Below are positions 34,361 to 41,768 of a stretch of DNA of 47,793 bases, one piece after another (position 1 is the stretch's first letter; each line of letters begins with the position of its first letter). The notes under the pieces were generated by a model. It saw only the letters and a list, made by a program, of their open reading frames with translations, was not told the DNA's origin and ran no database searches. A program made the translations under genes and the position numbers. The DNA comes from Blastochloris sulfoviridis (GTDB taxonomy: Bacteria > Pseudomonadota > Alphaproteobacteria > Rhizobiales > Xanthobacteraceae), in NCBI RefSeq assembly GCF_008630065.1, contig NZ_VWPL01000025.1, forward strand, positions 1-47,793, read 5' to 3'.

Positions 34361-35046
34361 TCTCGCTCTTCCCCCGACGGCGCAGTCGAATGCCGTCGAC
34401 GAGATTTACCAGACGCAGGGTCGCAAAACCAATGCTTGTCCGCACGCAGCGCGTCAGCTTGAGGAGGAGAAGGTCGAAGGGAGCAGTGGTAGGCGCTCGG
34501 CCTATCCGGGTTCCAGGCCCGCCTTGCGCGGACGGTCGAATTGGAGGCGAACCCCAGGGCCGTTCAACGCTCTTTCAATCCGCCAGCGATTGCGGATGGC
34601 GCTGGCGAAGGTGGACGATGATGTCATTGCCGGTGTCGCGGGCAACCTCGAATGTTTTTTTGGCAGTGCATGGCATTGAGGGTGAAGACCCGGCCGGTCA
34701 ATCCGAGCGTTTCGATCAGGGTCTGCACCGCCGGGATCTCGTTGGACTTTTCCTCGACCACCTCATGGGCGAGGATGATCTGGTGGTCGACGGCGAAGGC
34801 GCTCAGCACATGGGCGGCCTTGCGGTCGTGGAAGGCGTCGAAGCTTTGCCGCATCGCGATGATTGAGAACGGGATCACGCCGACTTGGCCGTACATCTTG
34901 CCTTCGGCGCGGCGGGGGTCCGGAATGGCCGCGAGGCAGGACGCGAGATCGACGCTCATCATGGGCAACCTCCGAATCGGTTGCTCCCCATAGATTCAGA
35001 GCGAACGCGCCCGAAAAAGCGAAAAACGCTCCCTCACGCCAAAGCC
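34361..35046. other. Region between the operon and the HIT gene, with transposase remnant
   Basis: Apart from the ISAs1-like fragment, about 210 bases at 34361-34574 and 85 bases at 34963-35046 hold no gene I can support. The left part must carry the promoter of the four-gene operon, but no clear promoter boxes were assignable. The right part includes AT-richer sequence around 35010-35030. Confidence 0.55.
34575..34962 (-). pseudogene. Broken ISAs1-like transposase fragment
   Basis: The translated sequence matches parts of ISAs1-family transposases: an N-terminal CLAAIPDPRRAEGKMYG, then DAFHDRKAAHVLSAFAVDHQ and VVEEKSNEIPAVQTLI, then TLNAMHCQ. The middle of the normal protein is missing, the usual Asp in the TxDAMxCQ motif is Asn, and a run of seven A at the CQKN site (34655-34661 on the plus strand, as T) shifts the frame. 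Reading through in the other frame gives KTFEVARDTGND before a stop. It is therefore an inactive remnant. It lies just upstream of the four-gene operon and next to the HIT gene stop. Ends of the element could not be defined. Confidence 0.8.
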
Positions 35047-35502
35047 TTAGCCCTCATGGTCCAGAGCGTTGAACGACCCTGGCCCAATCGCCGCGATCAG
35101 CCTGTCGGCGTGCTGCTTCAGCACGGCCATGTCCTCCTTGTAGGAGGTGGGCGGCTTCATCGCCACGCCGGCATGACGCGGGACGACGTGGACGTGGAGG
35201 TGGAACACCTCCTGGCCGCCGGCCGCCTCGCTGAACTGCATCAGCGTGACGCCGTCGGCGGCGAAGGCCGCCGTGCCGGCTTGCGCGATCTTCTGCGCGG
35301 TGCGGATCACCGCGGCTAGGTCGTCCGGTTCGATGTCGAGAATATTGCGGGCGGGGGCCTTGGGAATCACCAGCGTGTGGCCGGGCGCGCGCGGCATGAT
35401 GTCGAGGAAGGCGAACGTCTTGTCGTCCTCGAACACCTTGAAGCAGGGAATCTCGCCGCGTAGAATCTTGGCGAAGATGTTGTTCGGGTCGTAGGCGGTC
35501 AT
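35047..35502 (-). CDS. HIT family hydrolase
   Basis: This 151-residue protein belongs to the histidine-triad superfamily, which hydrolyses purine nucleoside phosphoramidates or similar. The triad is in HLHVHVVPR (near residue 101), and the N-terminal IFAKILRGEIPCFKVFED and ILDIMPRAPGHTLVIPK are typical of the HinT branch. The C-terminus ends FNALDHEG, beyond the usual family end, next to the insertion-sequence remnant, so this tail may have been altered by the insertion. ATG 35502 is the natural start. Cytosolic. Confidence 0.92.
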   Translation of the reverse strand: MTAYDPNNIFAKILRGEIPCFKVFEDDKTFAFLDIMPRAPGHTLVIPKAPARNILDIEPDDLAAVIRTAQKIAQAGTAAFAADGVTLMQFSEAAGGQEVFHLHVHVVPRHAGVAMKPPTSYKEDMAVLKQHADRLIAAIGPGSFNALDHEG

Positions 35503-35627
35503 GTCGCGGCCCCGGTTTGTCTCGACGTGCCCTGACGCATCGGCGTGGCGCCTGTTTGGCGCCGCCGCCGCCTTGGGTCAAGGGGCCGGCGCGACGCCCG
35601 GAGCGCCGCGACGTCTCGAAGACGAGC

Positions 35628-35930
35628 TCAGCGCCAGCCGCAGACGCGCCGGCCGCGACGCCACCAGCACGTCCAACGCTGCCGGACGCACACCCGCCGG
35701 CCCCAGCGGTCCCAGTAGCACCGGCGGCGCCACCGCACGGACTCGGCCTGGACGGTATCGAGATCCGGACGGAACAGCGCATCGAAGGCCGTCGCTTCCT
35801 CGGGGGAGCCGGGCGGAACGGGCGACGCGGGCGCAGCCTCGGCGCTGACGGACCCCACCGTGATGGCGGCGGTGCCAAGGGCCAAGGCGCCGAACACGAA
35901 GGCGCGACGATGAAGCTGGGTGTCAGTCAT
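35628..35930 (-). CDS. Small exported Cys/Trp/Arg-rich protein with Tat-like signal
   Basis: This 100-residue protein begins with a twin-arginine-like signal (HRRAFVFGALALGTAA) and probable cleavage around SAEAA near residue 33. The last 35 residues are a striking Arg/Trp/Cys-rich segment: RRRCYWDRWGRRVC, RQRWTCWW and RRGRRVCGWR, with four Cys. Similar small exported proteins occur in Hyphomicrobiales with no assigned role. AGGAG precedes ATG 35930. The Cys spacing could bind metal or form disulfides. Confidence 0.75.
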   Translation of the reverse strand: MTDTQLHRRAFVFGALALGTAAITVGSVSAEAAPASPVPPGSPEEATAFDALFRPDLDTVQAESVRWRRRCYWDRWGRRVCVRQRWTCWWRRGRRVCGWR

Positions 35931-36011
35931 GGCGTGCTCCTGCTTGGTGCTTGGGGGAAATAGTCCTTTCCTTCCGCAACGCCCTGCGGCCGGAATGGTT
36001 CAGTACGCAGT

Positions 36012-37313
36012 TCACTCCTCGAATTCCTCGTCGGCAAGACCTTTTTCCCGTGCGGCAGGGTCCTTCCGGAACGGCGTCTCGGCCAGCAGCGTCCGGCCAA
36101 GATCGGCGACATAGGCGCGCTCGCGGGCCAGGTAGCTGGCGATTCCCCGGCGTAAAGCGGGATCGGCAATGTAGTGGGCCGAATAGGTGGGCACCGGCAG
36201 ATAGCCGCGCGCCAGCTTGTGCTCGCCCTGCGCGCCGGCCTCCACCCGCGCCAGGCCCAGCTCGATCGCCGCCTCGATGGCCTGGTAGTAGCAGAGCTCG
36301 AAATGCAGGAACGGGTGGTGCTCGATCGCGCCCCAGTGGCGGCCGTAGAGCGTGTCGGAGCCGCGGAAATTGAGGGCGCCGGCGATCCAGCGGCCGCCCC
36401 GCCGGGCCATCGCCAGCACGATGGTGTCGGCCATGCGCGCCGACACCAGCGAGAAGAAGTCGCGGGTCAGATAGGGCCGGCCCCATTTGCGCGAGCCGGT
36501 ATCCATGTAGCAGGCGAAGAAGGCGTCCCACACCTCCTCGGTGAGGTCGGAGCCGGTCAGGCGGCAGATCTCGATGCCGGAGGCCAGCCCCTCGCGGCGT
36601 TCGCGGCGGATGGCCTTGCGCTTGCGCGCGGTGAGGTCTTCGAGAAACGCCTCGAACGATGTGTAGCCGCGGTTCGTCCACTGGAACTGCCGGTCGGTGC
36701 GCTGCAGCCAGCCGGCCTCGCCGAGTTCCGCCCATTCGCGCCCGGTCGGGAAGGTGACATGGACGGAGGAGGCGCCGGTCTGGCGGGCGAGCGCGGCGAG
36801 GGCGCCGGCGAGGCGGCGGCGGACCGTGGGGGCGTCGCGGCCCGGCCGCACCATCAGCCGCGGGCCGGTGCACGGCGTGAACGGCACCGAGACCTGGAGC
36901 TTGGGGTAATAGCGCCCGCCGGCCGCCTCGTAGGCTTCGGCCCAGCCCTGGTCGAACACATACTCGCCGCGCGAATGGGTCTTCAGATAGGCCGGCACGG
37001 CGCCGATCATGGTACCGTCGGCATCGCGCGCGATCAGGTGGGCGCCAGCCCAGCCGGTGCGGGGCACGGCCGAGCCGGACTCTTCCAGCGCCGACAGGAA
37101 CTCGTGCAGAACAAACGGGTTATCTGCCGTTTCCTGATAGGCCGGGTGAATTTCGGCGCCGGCCGGCAGGGCGTCGGCCGCCGGTGAGACCGCGGCGCGG
37201 GCGCAGGCGTTCCAGGCCGCAGGCTCGACGTCGCGAAGGCTCGGGACCGCCTCGAAGGTCAGAGCCGGCGGCGCGGGAGCGGCTGAGGGGTCGGTCGGTA
37301 TGTTTTCGCGCAT
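36012..37313 (-). CDS. COG3146-family GNAT-like acyltransferase
   Basis: This 433-residue protein matches the COG3146 (DUF482) family, which is related to GNAT/FemAB acyltransferases and was named for a possible role in peptidoglycan. Motifs include NPFVLHEFLSALEESGS (65-81), CTGPRLMV, ARKRKAIRRERRE and the C-terminal FELCYYQAIEAAIELGL and EGGAQGEHKLARG-like GAQGEHKLARG. The first 35 residues are Pro/Ala-rich and less conserved. No signal peptide; likely cytosolic. It has the same direction as the glycerophosphodiesterase upstream (50-base gap). Enzymatic activity is not established. Confidence 0.86.
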   Translation of the reverse strand: MRENIPTDPSAAPAPPALTFEAVPSLRDVEPAAWNACARAAVSPAADALPAGAEIHPAYQETADNPFVLHEFLSALEESGSAVPRTGWAGAHLIARDADGTMIGAVPAYLKTHSRGEYVFDQGWAEAYEAAGGRYYPKLQVSVPFTPCTGPRLMVRPGRDAPTVRRRLAGALAALARQTGASSVHVTFPTGREWAELGEAGWLQRTDRQFQWTNRGYTSFEAFLEDLTARKRKAIRRERREGLASGIEICRLTGSDLTEEVWDAFFACYMDTGSRKWGRPYLTRDFFSLVSARMADTIVLAMARRGGRWIAGALNFRGSDTLYGRHWGAIEHHPFLHFELCYYQAIEAAIELGLARVEAGAQGEHKLARGYLPVPTYSAHYIADPALRRGIASYLARERAYVADLGRTLLAETPFRKDPAAREKGLADEEFEE

Positions 37314-37363
37314 GGACGGTTCCGGGGGGACACCGTCACTTTACGGCAAAGGCCGCACAAGGA

Positions 37364-38116
37364 TCATGTCAGCTTCGGCCTGAATCCCTCGAAGATCATC
37401 TGGTCGGCCCAGCGTTCCGCCCGCGCGCGGTCCTTTTGCGTGCGCACCGTCCAGGTCAGCACCGGAACGGCGAGCGCGCGCCGGGCAAGCTCGGTCGCCA
37501 CGGTCGGCAGGTCGCCGACGCAGAAGGCGACGAACTGCGGGCGCGACGCCGGCCAGTGCAGCAGATTGCCGAGCACCTGCTTTCGCATGGCGGAGAGCCC
37601 GGTCCATTCGGGGTCGGCATAGTGGCGCTCGGCGGTGATGCCGCGGACGATGCCGGGCGCCAGCGTGCGCAGGGCGGCAACCAAGGCGGGGTCGAACGAC
37701 ATCATCGCCAGCCGGCCGCCATAGGGGGCGGCGATCTCGGCGGCCCGCCGCACCAGCCTGAGGTCGCCGTCGAACCGGCTCTTCAGCTCGACGATCAGCG
37801 GGACGTGCCCCGATACCAGCGACAGCAGTTCGGAGAACCGCATCATGCCGTCGTCGGTGGCGCGGTAGCGCACGGCCTTGAGCTCGGCGGCGGTGCGTTC
37901 GGCCACCGGGCCGGTGGCCTCGGTCAGGCGGTCGAGCGTGTCGTCGTGGAACACCATCGCCTCGCCATCGGCGGAAAGCTGCAGGTCGACCTCGATGGCG
38001 TAGCCGGCGGCCGCGGCGGCGGCGCAGGCCGACAGGGTGTTCTCGACGACGCCGTCGGCGGCATCGTGCAGCCCGCGATGGGCGATCGGGCGCGCTGTCA
38101 GCCATTCGGGTGTCAT
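37364..38116 (-). CDS. Glycerophosphodiester phosphodiesterase family protein
   Basis: This 250-residue TIM-barrel protein hydrolyses glycerophosphodiesters to glycerol-3-phosphate and an alcohol. The GDPD signature is present: IAHRGLHD (11-18, with His13 and Arg14), VENTLSA, EVDLQLSADGEAMVFHDDTLDR (with the metal-binding Glu/Asp and His). No signal peptide, so it is probably the cytosolic UgpQ-like type. ATG 38116 shares one base with the stop of the RidA gene (TGATG), so the two are translationally coupled. Confidence 0.93.
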   Translation of the reverse strand: MTPEWLTARPIAHRGLHDAADGVVENTLSACAAAAAAGYAIEVDLQLSADGEAMVFHDDTLDRLTEATGPVAERTAAELKAVRYRATDDGMMRFSELLSLVSGHVPLIVELKSRFDGDLRLVRRAAEIAAPYGGRLAMMSFDPALVAALRTLAPGIVRGITAERHYADPEWTGLSAMRKQVLGNLLHWPASRPQFVAFCVGDLPTVATELARRALAVPVLTWTVRTQKDRARAERWADQMIFEGFRPKLT

Positions 38117-38583
38117 CAGGCGACCTCGAACAGGCCTTCGATCTCGACCAGGGCGCCGAGCGGCAGTTCGGCGACGCCTATGGTGGAGCGCGCATGCCGG
38201 CCCGCCTCGCCGAACGCCGCGACCATCAGGTCGGAGGCGCCGTTCATCACCTTGGGCAGGTCGGTGAAGCCGGGGCTTGCATTGATGAAGCCGCCGAGGC
38301 GCACCACCCGCGTCACCCGGTCGAGATCGCCGATGGCCGCCTTGACCTGGGCCAGCACATTCAGCGCGGCGTAGCGCGCCGCCTCCTGGCCTGCGGCGAG
38401 GTCGAAATCGCTGCCCATCCGGCCGGTGTGGCGCAGCGCGCCGTCGGGCGCGAAGCAGAGCTGGCCGGACACCGTGACCAGATTGCCGGTACGGACGAAC
38501 GGCACGTAGGTGGCGACCGGCGCCGCCGGAGCGGGCAAGGCATGGCCTGCCGCGATGATCCTGCCCTCGACCGTTCCTGCCAT
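38116..38583 (-). CDS. RidA/YjgF family protein
   Basis: This 155-residue protein belongs to the RidA (reactive intermediate deaminase A) superfamily, which hydrolyses enamine/imine intermediates from PLP enzymes. Family features include TVSGQLCF, a central RYAALNVLAQVKAAIGDLDRV and the C-terminal VGVAELP-like IGVAELPLGALVEIEGLFEV. It belongs to the YjgF-like subgroup with a longer N-terminus, not the archetype. GAGGAG lies 8 bases before ATG 38583. It is followed by the phosphodiesterase gene with a one-base overlap. Confidence 0.92.
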   Translation of the reverse strand: MAGTVEGRIIAAGHALPAPAAPVATYVPFVRTGNLVTVSGQLCFAPDGALRHTGRMGSDFDLAAGQEAARYAALNVLAQVKAAIGDLDRVTRVVRLGGFINASPGFTDLPKVMNGASDLMVAAFGEAGRHARSTIGVAELPLGALVEIEGLFEVA

Positions 38584-38601
38584 CACGTGTCCTCCTCAAT
38601 G

Positions 38602-38724
38602 ATACGGTTTCCGGTCGATCCCTACGGGATACCGGAAACGGTCTCGCCGAAAACCCCTCGCTTGGGAGCGGGGTTTTCGGCGATCGGCATACGGTTCTCC
38701 GGCCTGATCGGCCGGAAACCGTAT
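38602..38724. repeat. Dispersed palindromic element, copy B (123 bp)
   Basis: The outer arms ATACGGTTTCCGG (38602) and CCGGAAACCGTAT (ending 38724) enclose a hairpin with arms TCGCCGAAAACCCC and GGGGTTTTCGGCGA. The sequence is the reverse-complement orientation of the copy at 9038 and closely matches the copy at 41621. It lies 5' of the RidA gene and upstream of eipB. It therefore sits between divergent genes, unlike copy A. Confidence 0.92.
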
Positions 38725-38787
38725 GAACCGCCAACCCATCATGCCGCTAAGTCATCGCGCAGGCGCAGGCGGCAGGCAAGCCGATCG

Positions 38788-38804
38788 GCCAATCCGATTG
38801 GCCA
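38788..38804. repeat. Perfect short palindrome upstream of eipB
   Basis: GGCCAAT - CCG - ATTGGCC is a perfect 7-base inverted repeat with a 3-base loop, 70 bases before the EipB start. It could be an operator or hairpin in the leader. No protein is known to bind it. Confidence 0.4.
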
Positions 38805-38874
38805 ACCCGCATGACGTTGTAGCCGCCGCAGCGCGCAATTATGGTACCGCCACGCTTGTGTCGGATTCTGGCTC

Positions 38875-39738
38875 ATGAATGCAATTTGTCGTGTCGCGGC
38901 GCGTCGTGCCGCGGCTCTTGGACTCGGCCTCGCTGCCGGGATCGCGACCGCGGCTGTGGCGGGGGAGGCGGTGGCGGAGGAGGCGTCGGCGTTCATCGCC
39001 CACCGCGCCGTCTACGACCTCACGCTGGATCGCATGGCCGCGAAATCCACGGTGCAGGGGGCGCGCGGGCGGATCGTCTACGAGTTCTCGGGCAATTCCT
39101 GCGACGGCTGGGCCATGTCGCTGCGTCAAGTGGTGCAGATCGACGGGGAGGACGGGCAGTCGACGGTGTCCGACACGCTGGCCACGAGCTGGGAGGACGT
39201 TGGCGGCGGCACGTTCCGATTCGCCAACCAGAACCTGGTCGACCGCAACGTGCGGGAGGTGAGCGAGGGTCGCGCCGAGCGGTCGGCGGATGGCAATGTG
39301 GTGGTGCAGATTTCCAAGCCGGCCGAGGGCCGGGTGGAAATCGGCAGCGGCGTGGTGTTCCCGACCCAGCACATGCGCCGCCTGATCGAGACCGCCCGCA
39401 AGGGCGAGACCATCCTGTCGGTCAAGGTGTTCGACGGCACCGATGCCGGCCGCAAGGTCTACGACACCATGGGCGTGGTGGGGCGGCCGGTCGCGCCCGG
39501 CGGCAACGGGGCGCTGGAGGCGGCGGTGCGGCTGCCGGAACTGAAGGAAACGCGGCGGTGGCCGGTCACCGTCAGCTATTTCGAGGCGGGCTCCGACCAG
39601 CAGACGCCGATCTACACGCTCAGCTTCGAGCTGTTCGAGAACGGCATCAGCCGCGACCTCACGCTCGACTATGGCGATTTCCGGCTCAAGGGCACGATGG
39701 CGACGCTCGACATCCTGCCGCCGACGCCGTGCCGGTGA
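38875..39738 (+). CDS. eipB: EipB-like periplasmic envelope protein (DUF1849)
   Basis: This 287-residue exported protein matches EipB, a periplasmic beta-spiral protein required for cell-envelope integrity in Brucella and conserved in Hyphomicrobiales. A signal peptide occupies residues about 1-34 (ends VAGEAVAEEA). Family motifs are AHRAVYDLTLD, GRIVYEFSGNSCDGW and SVKVFDGTDAGRKVYDT. Two Cys in the mature protein (in NSCDGW and in the terminal PTPCR) correspond to the conserved disulfide of the family. The start follows the signal-peptide pattern. It is monocistronic, with repeat-rich DNA downstream. Confidence 0.92.
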   Translation: MNAICRVAARRAAALGLGLAAGIATAAVAGEAVAEEASAFIAHRAVYDLTLDRMAAKSTVQGARGRIVYEFSGNSCDGWAMSLRQVVQIDGEDGQSTVSDTLATSWEDVGGGTFRFANQNLVDRNVREVSEGRAERSADGNVVVQISKPAEGRVEIGSGVVFPTQHMRRLIETARKGETILSVKVFDGTDAGRKVYDTMGVVGRPVAPGGNGALEAAVRLPELKETRRWPVTVSYFEAGSDQQTPIYTLSFELFENGISRDLTLDYGDFRLKGTMATLDILPPTPCR

Positions 39739-39813
39739 GGCACGACGGGTGAAGCGCTTCGGGTGAGGCACTGTGGGGTGAGGCCGGCCCGCTCGCCCGG
39801 CGGACGGTGAATT

Positions 39814-40056
39814 ATACGGTTTCCGTTTGATCCCTTCAGAACAACCGCTGGCCGGGAGCCGCGCTCTTTCCCTCTCCCCTTGCGGGAGAGGGTGCCGAGC
39901 GATCATGAGATCGCGAGGCGGGTGAGGGGTATGTCGTCCAGCGGATGCCGTCTGCACCCCGCACCCGGCTCGACCTCGCATTCGCTCGGTCTCGCCACCC
40001 TCTCCCGCAAGGGGAGAGGGAAGGAAGAAGCCGAACCAATCAACCGGAAACCGCAT
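39814..40056. repeat. Dispersed palindromic element, split copy
   Basis: The left piece ATACGGTTTCCGTTTGATCC (39814) and the right piece GATCAACCGGAAACCG-like CAATCAACCGGAAACCGCAT (ending 40056) correspond to the two outer arms of the 122-bp element. The interior is replaced by a different palindrome (39867-40022). This looks like insertion of one repeat type into another, or substitution of its centre. The outer arms are somewhat diverged. Confidence 0.75.
39867..40022. repeat. Large inverted repeat nested in the split element
   Basis: The arms TTTCCCTCTCCCCTTGCGGG (39867) and CCCGCAAGGGGAGAGGGAA (ending 40022) are perfect complements over more than 25 bases, with further pairing GAGAGGGTG / CACCCTCTC. 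The type resembles the CCCTCTCCC...GGGAGAGGG repeats dispersed in many Hyphomicrobiales genomes. The interior (about 100 bases) shows weaker pairing. Confidence 0.85.
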
Positions 40057-40061
40057 TAGAG

Positions 40062-40092
40062 CGTCCGCCGATCCGATTGGATCAAGCGGACG
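40062..40092. repeat. Inverted repeat (stem of 7)
   Basis: CGTCCGC (40062-40068) and GCGGACG (40086-40092) form a perfect stem with a 17-base loop containing CCGATTGGATC. The surrounding TTAGAGCGTCCGCCG pattern resembles dispersed intergenic repeats of Hyphomicrobiales. Confidence 0.6.
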
Positions 40093-40112
40093 TTCCGAGT
40101 TTTTGAGTTGTC

Positions 40113-40156
40113 GCATTCTCTTTCGCAAAGCCGGTGCCCACTTTTGCGGAGAATGC
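40113..40156. terminator. Possible bidirectional terminator / REP-like stem downstream of hlyD
   Basis: GCATTCTCTTTCGCAAAG (40113) pairs with TTTTGCGGAGAATGC (ending 40156) around a GCCGGTGCCCAC loop. The sequence resembles the GGCATTCTC...GAATGC repeat often found in Hyphomicrobiales. It sits downstream of the hlyD stop codon and before the palindrome cluster. Termination function is inferred. Confidence 0.55.
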
Positions 40157-40158
40157 TC

Positions 40159-40194
40159 TCAGCGCTCGGTGAAGATTCAGCGCTCGGTGAAGAT
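40159..40194. repeat. 18-base perfect tandem duplication over the hlyD stop
   Basis: TCAGCGCTCGGTGAAGAT occurs at 40159-40176 and again at 40177-40194. The second copy encodes the last five residues and stop of HlyD (IFTER-stop) on the minus strand, and the first copy is an extra, untranslated copy just downstream of it. The length is divisible by three. Confidence 0.9.
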
Positions 40195-41535
40195 CACGTC
40201 GAGCGAGTTGAACACCGGCTTCAGCATGTAGCGGACGATCGACTTCGAGCCGGTCACGATCTGGGCCTGGACCACCATGCCGGGCGTGATCGGCCGGGTC
40301 AGCGCGCCGGTGCCGACGCTGTCGCGGGCGAGGCGGATGACGGCGCGGTAATAGGGCTCGCTCGGCGCCTGCCCCGGCAGCGGGATCTGGCCCGCCTGCG
40401 GCAGGAAGGCCGAGGCCGAGATGTACTCGACGCTGCCCTGGACCGTGCCGAAGAGCGCGCTGTCGAAGGTGGTGAACTTGACGATGGCCGGCGAGCCGAC
40501 ATTGATGTGGCCGCTGTCGCGCGCCTCGATGCGCACGTCGGCGATGAGTTCCTGGCTGGCCGGCACGATGCGGGCGACGGTGTCGCCGGCCTTGATGACC
40601 TCGCCGGCCGATTTCGGCCCGAGCTCCAGCACGTAGCCGTCTGACGGCGCGCGCACCAGCAGCCGCTCGACGCGATCGGTCAGCTTGGCAAGCTGCTGCT
40701 GCGTCTCGGCGAGATCGGAGGCGGCCTTCGCCCGCTCCTCGGCGATCTTGCGCTCGGCATCTGCCCGTGCCCCGGCGCGCGCGTTCTCGGCCTCGGTGGC
40801 GGCGTCCTGGGCGGATTTGAGCTTGGCCTCCAGGTTGCCGATCTCGCCCTCGGCCTTCTGCACCGCGAGCTTCCATTCGAGATAGGTTTTCCTGGAGGTG
40901 TGGCCGTTGACGATCAGCTTGCTCTGGATGGCGAGCTGCTCGCGCTGGGTCTCGGCCTGCAGCCTTGCGTTCTCCAGATCGCTGCGGACCACGGCAAGCT
41001 CGCTCTGGCGCTGCGAGATGCGCGATGCCAGCGTGGTGTCCTCGCTCTGGCGCTGCTGGACGGCGCTGGCATAGAGCTGCACCTGCTCCGCCACCAGCGC
41101 GGCGTGCTCGGGCGCCACGTTGCTGAAGTTCGGCACCTCGTCGCGGCTGAGCGCGTTGAGCCGGATCAGTTGCAGCGTGAGGGCGACCTTGCGGCTCTCA
41201 AGCTGGTTCAGGTCGCTTTCGCTGCCGATCGGATCGAGCCGGATGACCGGCTGGCCGGCCTTGACGGTCTCGCCCTCGCGCACCAGGATCGCGTCGACGA
41301 TGCCGCCCTCGAAATGCTGCACATTGAGGATCTGGCCGCGCGGGACGATCTGGCCGGTGACCGTCGTCGTCTCGCGCACGCTGGTCAGCGTGCCCCAGGC
41401 GATGGCGAGAACGACGAAGCCGGACAGCACATAGAGCGTCCACGACAGCACCTTGGGCGGGCGCCCATCTTCGAGGACCAGCGGCTGGGTTAGCCGGTGC
41501 GTGAAGTCACTGAGGGTTCGCCGTCTACGCAACAT
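40177..41535 (-). CDS. Type I secretion membrane fusion protein (HlyD family)
   Basis: This 452-residue periplasmic adaptor would link a type I ABC exporter to a TolC-like outer-membrane channel. A single membrane segment lies near residues 31-52 (LYVLSGFVVLAIAWG) after a cytosolic N-terminus. Next come a biotinyl-lipoyl half (VTGQIVPRGQILNVQHFEGG), a long coiled-coil hairpin (about 105-300) and the second lipoyl half plus beta-barrel (LLVRAPSDGYVLEL; ASQELIADVRIE). It ends FTER. ATG 41535 is the only ATG near this N-terminus; the codon nine bases earlier is TTG. It follows the two ABC genes in the same direction, separated by a palindromic element. No outer-membrane channel gene is in the window. 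Confidence 0.95.
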   Translation of the reverse strand: MLRRRRTLSDFTHRLTQPLVLEDGRPPKVLSWTLYVLSGFVVLAIAWGTLTSVRETTTVTGQIVPRGQILNVQHFEGGIVDAILVREGETVKAGQPVIRLDPIGSESDLNQLESRKVALTLQLIRLNALSRDEVPNFSNVAPEHAALVAEQVQLYASAVQQRQSEDTTLASRISQRQSELAVVRSDLENARLQAETQREQLAIQSKLIVNGHTSRKTYLEWKLAVQKAEGEIGNLEAKLKSAQDAATEAENARAGARADAERKIAEERAKAASDLAETQQQLAKLTDRVERLLVRAPSDGYVLELGPKSAGEVIKAGDTVARIVPASQELIADVRIEARDSGHINVGSPAIVKFTTFDSALFGTVQGSVEYISASAFLPQAGQIPLPGQAPSEPYYRAVIRLARDSVGTGALTRPITPGMVVQAQIVTGSKSIVRYMLKPVFNSLDVIFTER

Positions 41536-41620
41536 GGGGCTCAACCGACTGTACGCGCGGAAGTTTGACTCAAATTACGCTGGAAACGTTAACGGGCCGC
41601 GACCGCTGCCTGTCCGTCAG

Positions 41621-41741
41621 GCCGCTTCCGGACGATCCCTCCGGGACTCCGGAAACGGTCTCGCCGAAAAATCCTTGGTCTGGGAGGGATTTTTCGGCGA
41701 TCGGCATACGGTTCTCGGGCCCCGTGGGCCGGAAACCGTAT
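41621..41741. repeat. Dispersed palindromic element, copy C (121 bp)
   Basis: This copy has the same order as copy B: GATCCCT, CCGGAAACGGTCTCGCCGAA, central hairpin (AAAAATCC / GGGATTTTT), GGCATACGGTTCT, and the final CCGGAAACCGTAT. The 5' end is diverged (GCCGCTTCCGG instead of ATACGGTTTCCGG). It fills the gap between hlyD and the first ABC gene. The palindrome core carries a compensatory change: AAAATCC against GGATTTTT instead of AAAACCC against GGGTTTT. Confidence 0.88.
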
Positions 41742-41768
41742 GGGCGATCTCGCCGGCGGCCCCGCGCA

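Larger units (their letters stand above)
39739..40176. other. Gene-free, repeat-rich region
   Basis: No gene was found. The region between eipB and hlyD is filled with inverted repeats: a nested pair of palindromes (39814-40056), two more stems (40062-40092 and 40113-40156) and the start of an 18-base duplication at 40159. Both neighbouring genes read into it, so it probably provides termination in both directions. Confidence 0.7.

Noticed and set aside
38839-40128. A long minus-strand frame across eipB and the repeat region
   Set aside because: Antisense to eipB and through palindromic repeats; no ribosome site or domains.
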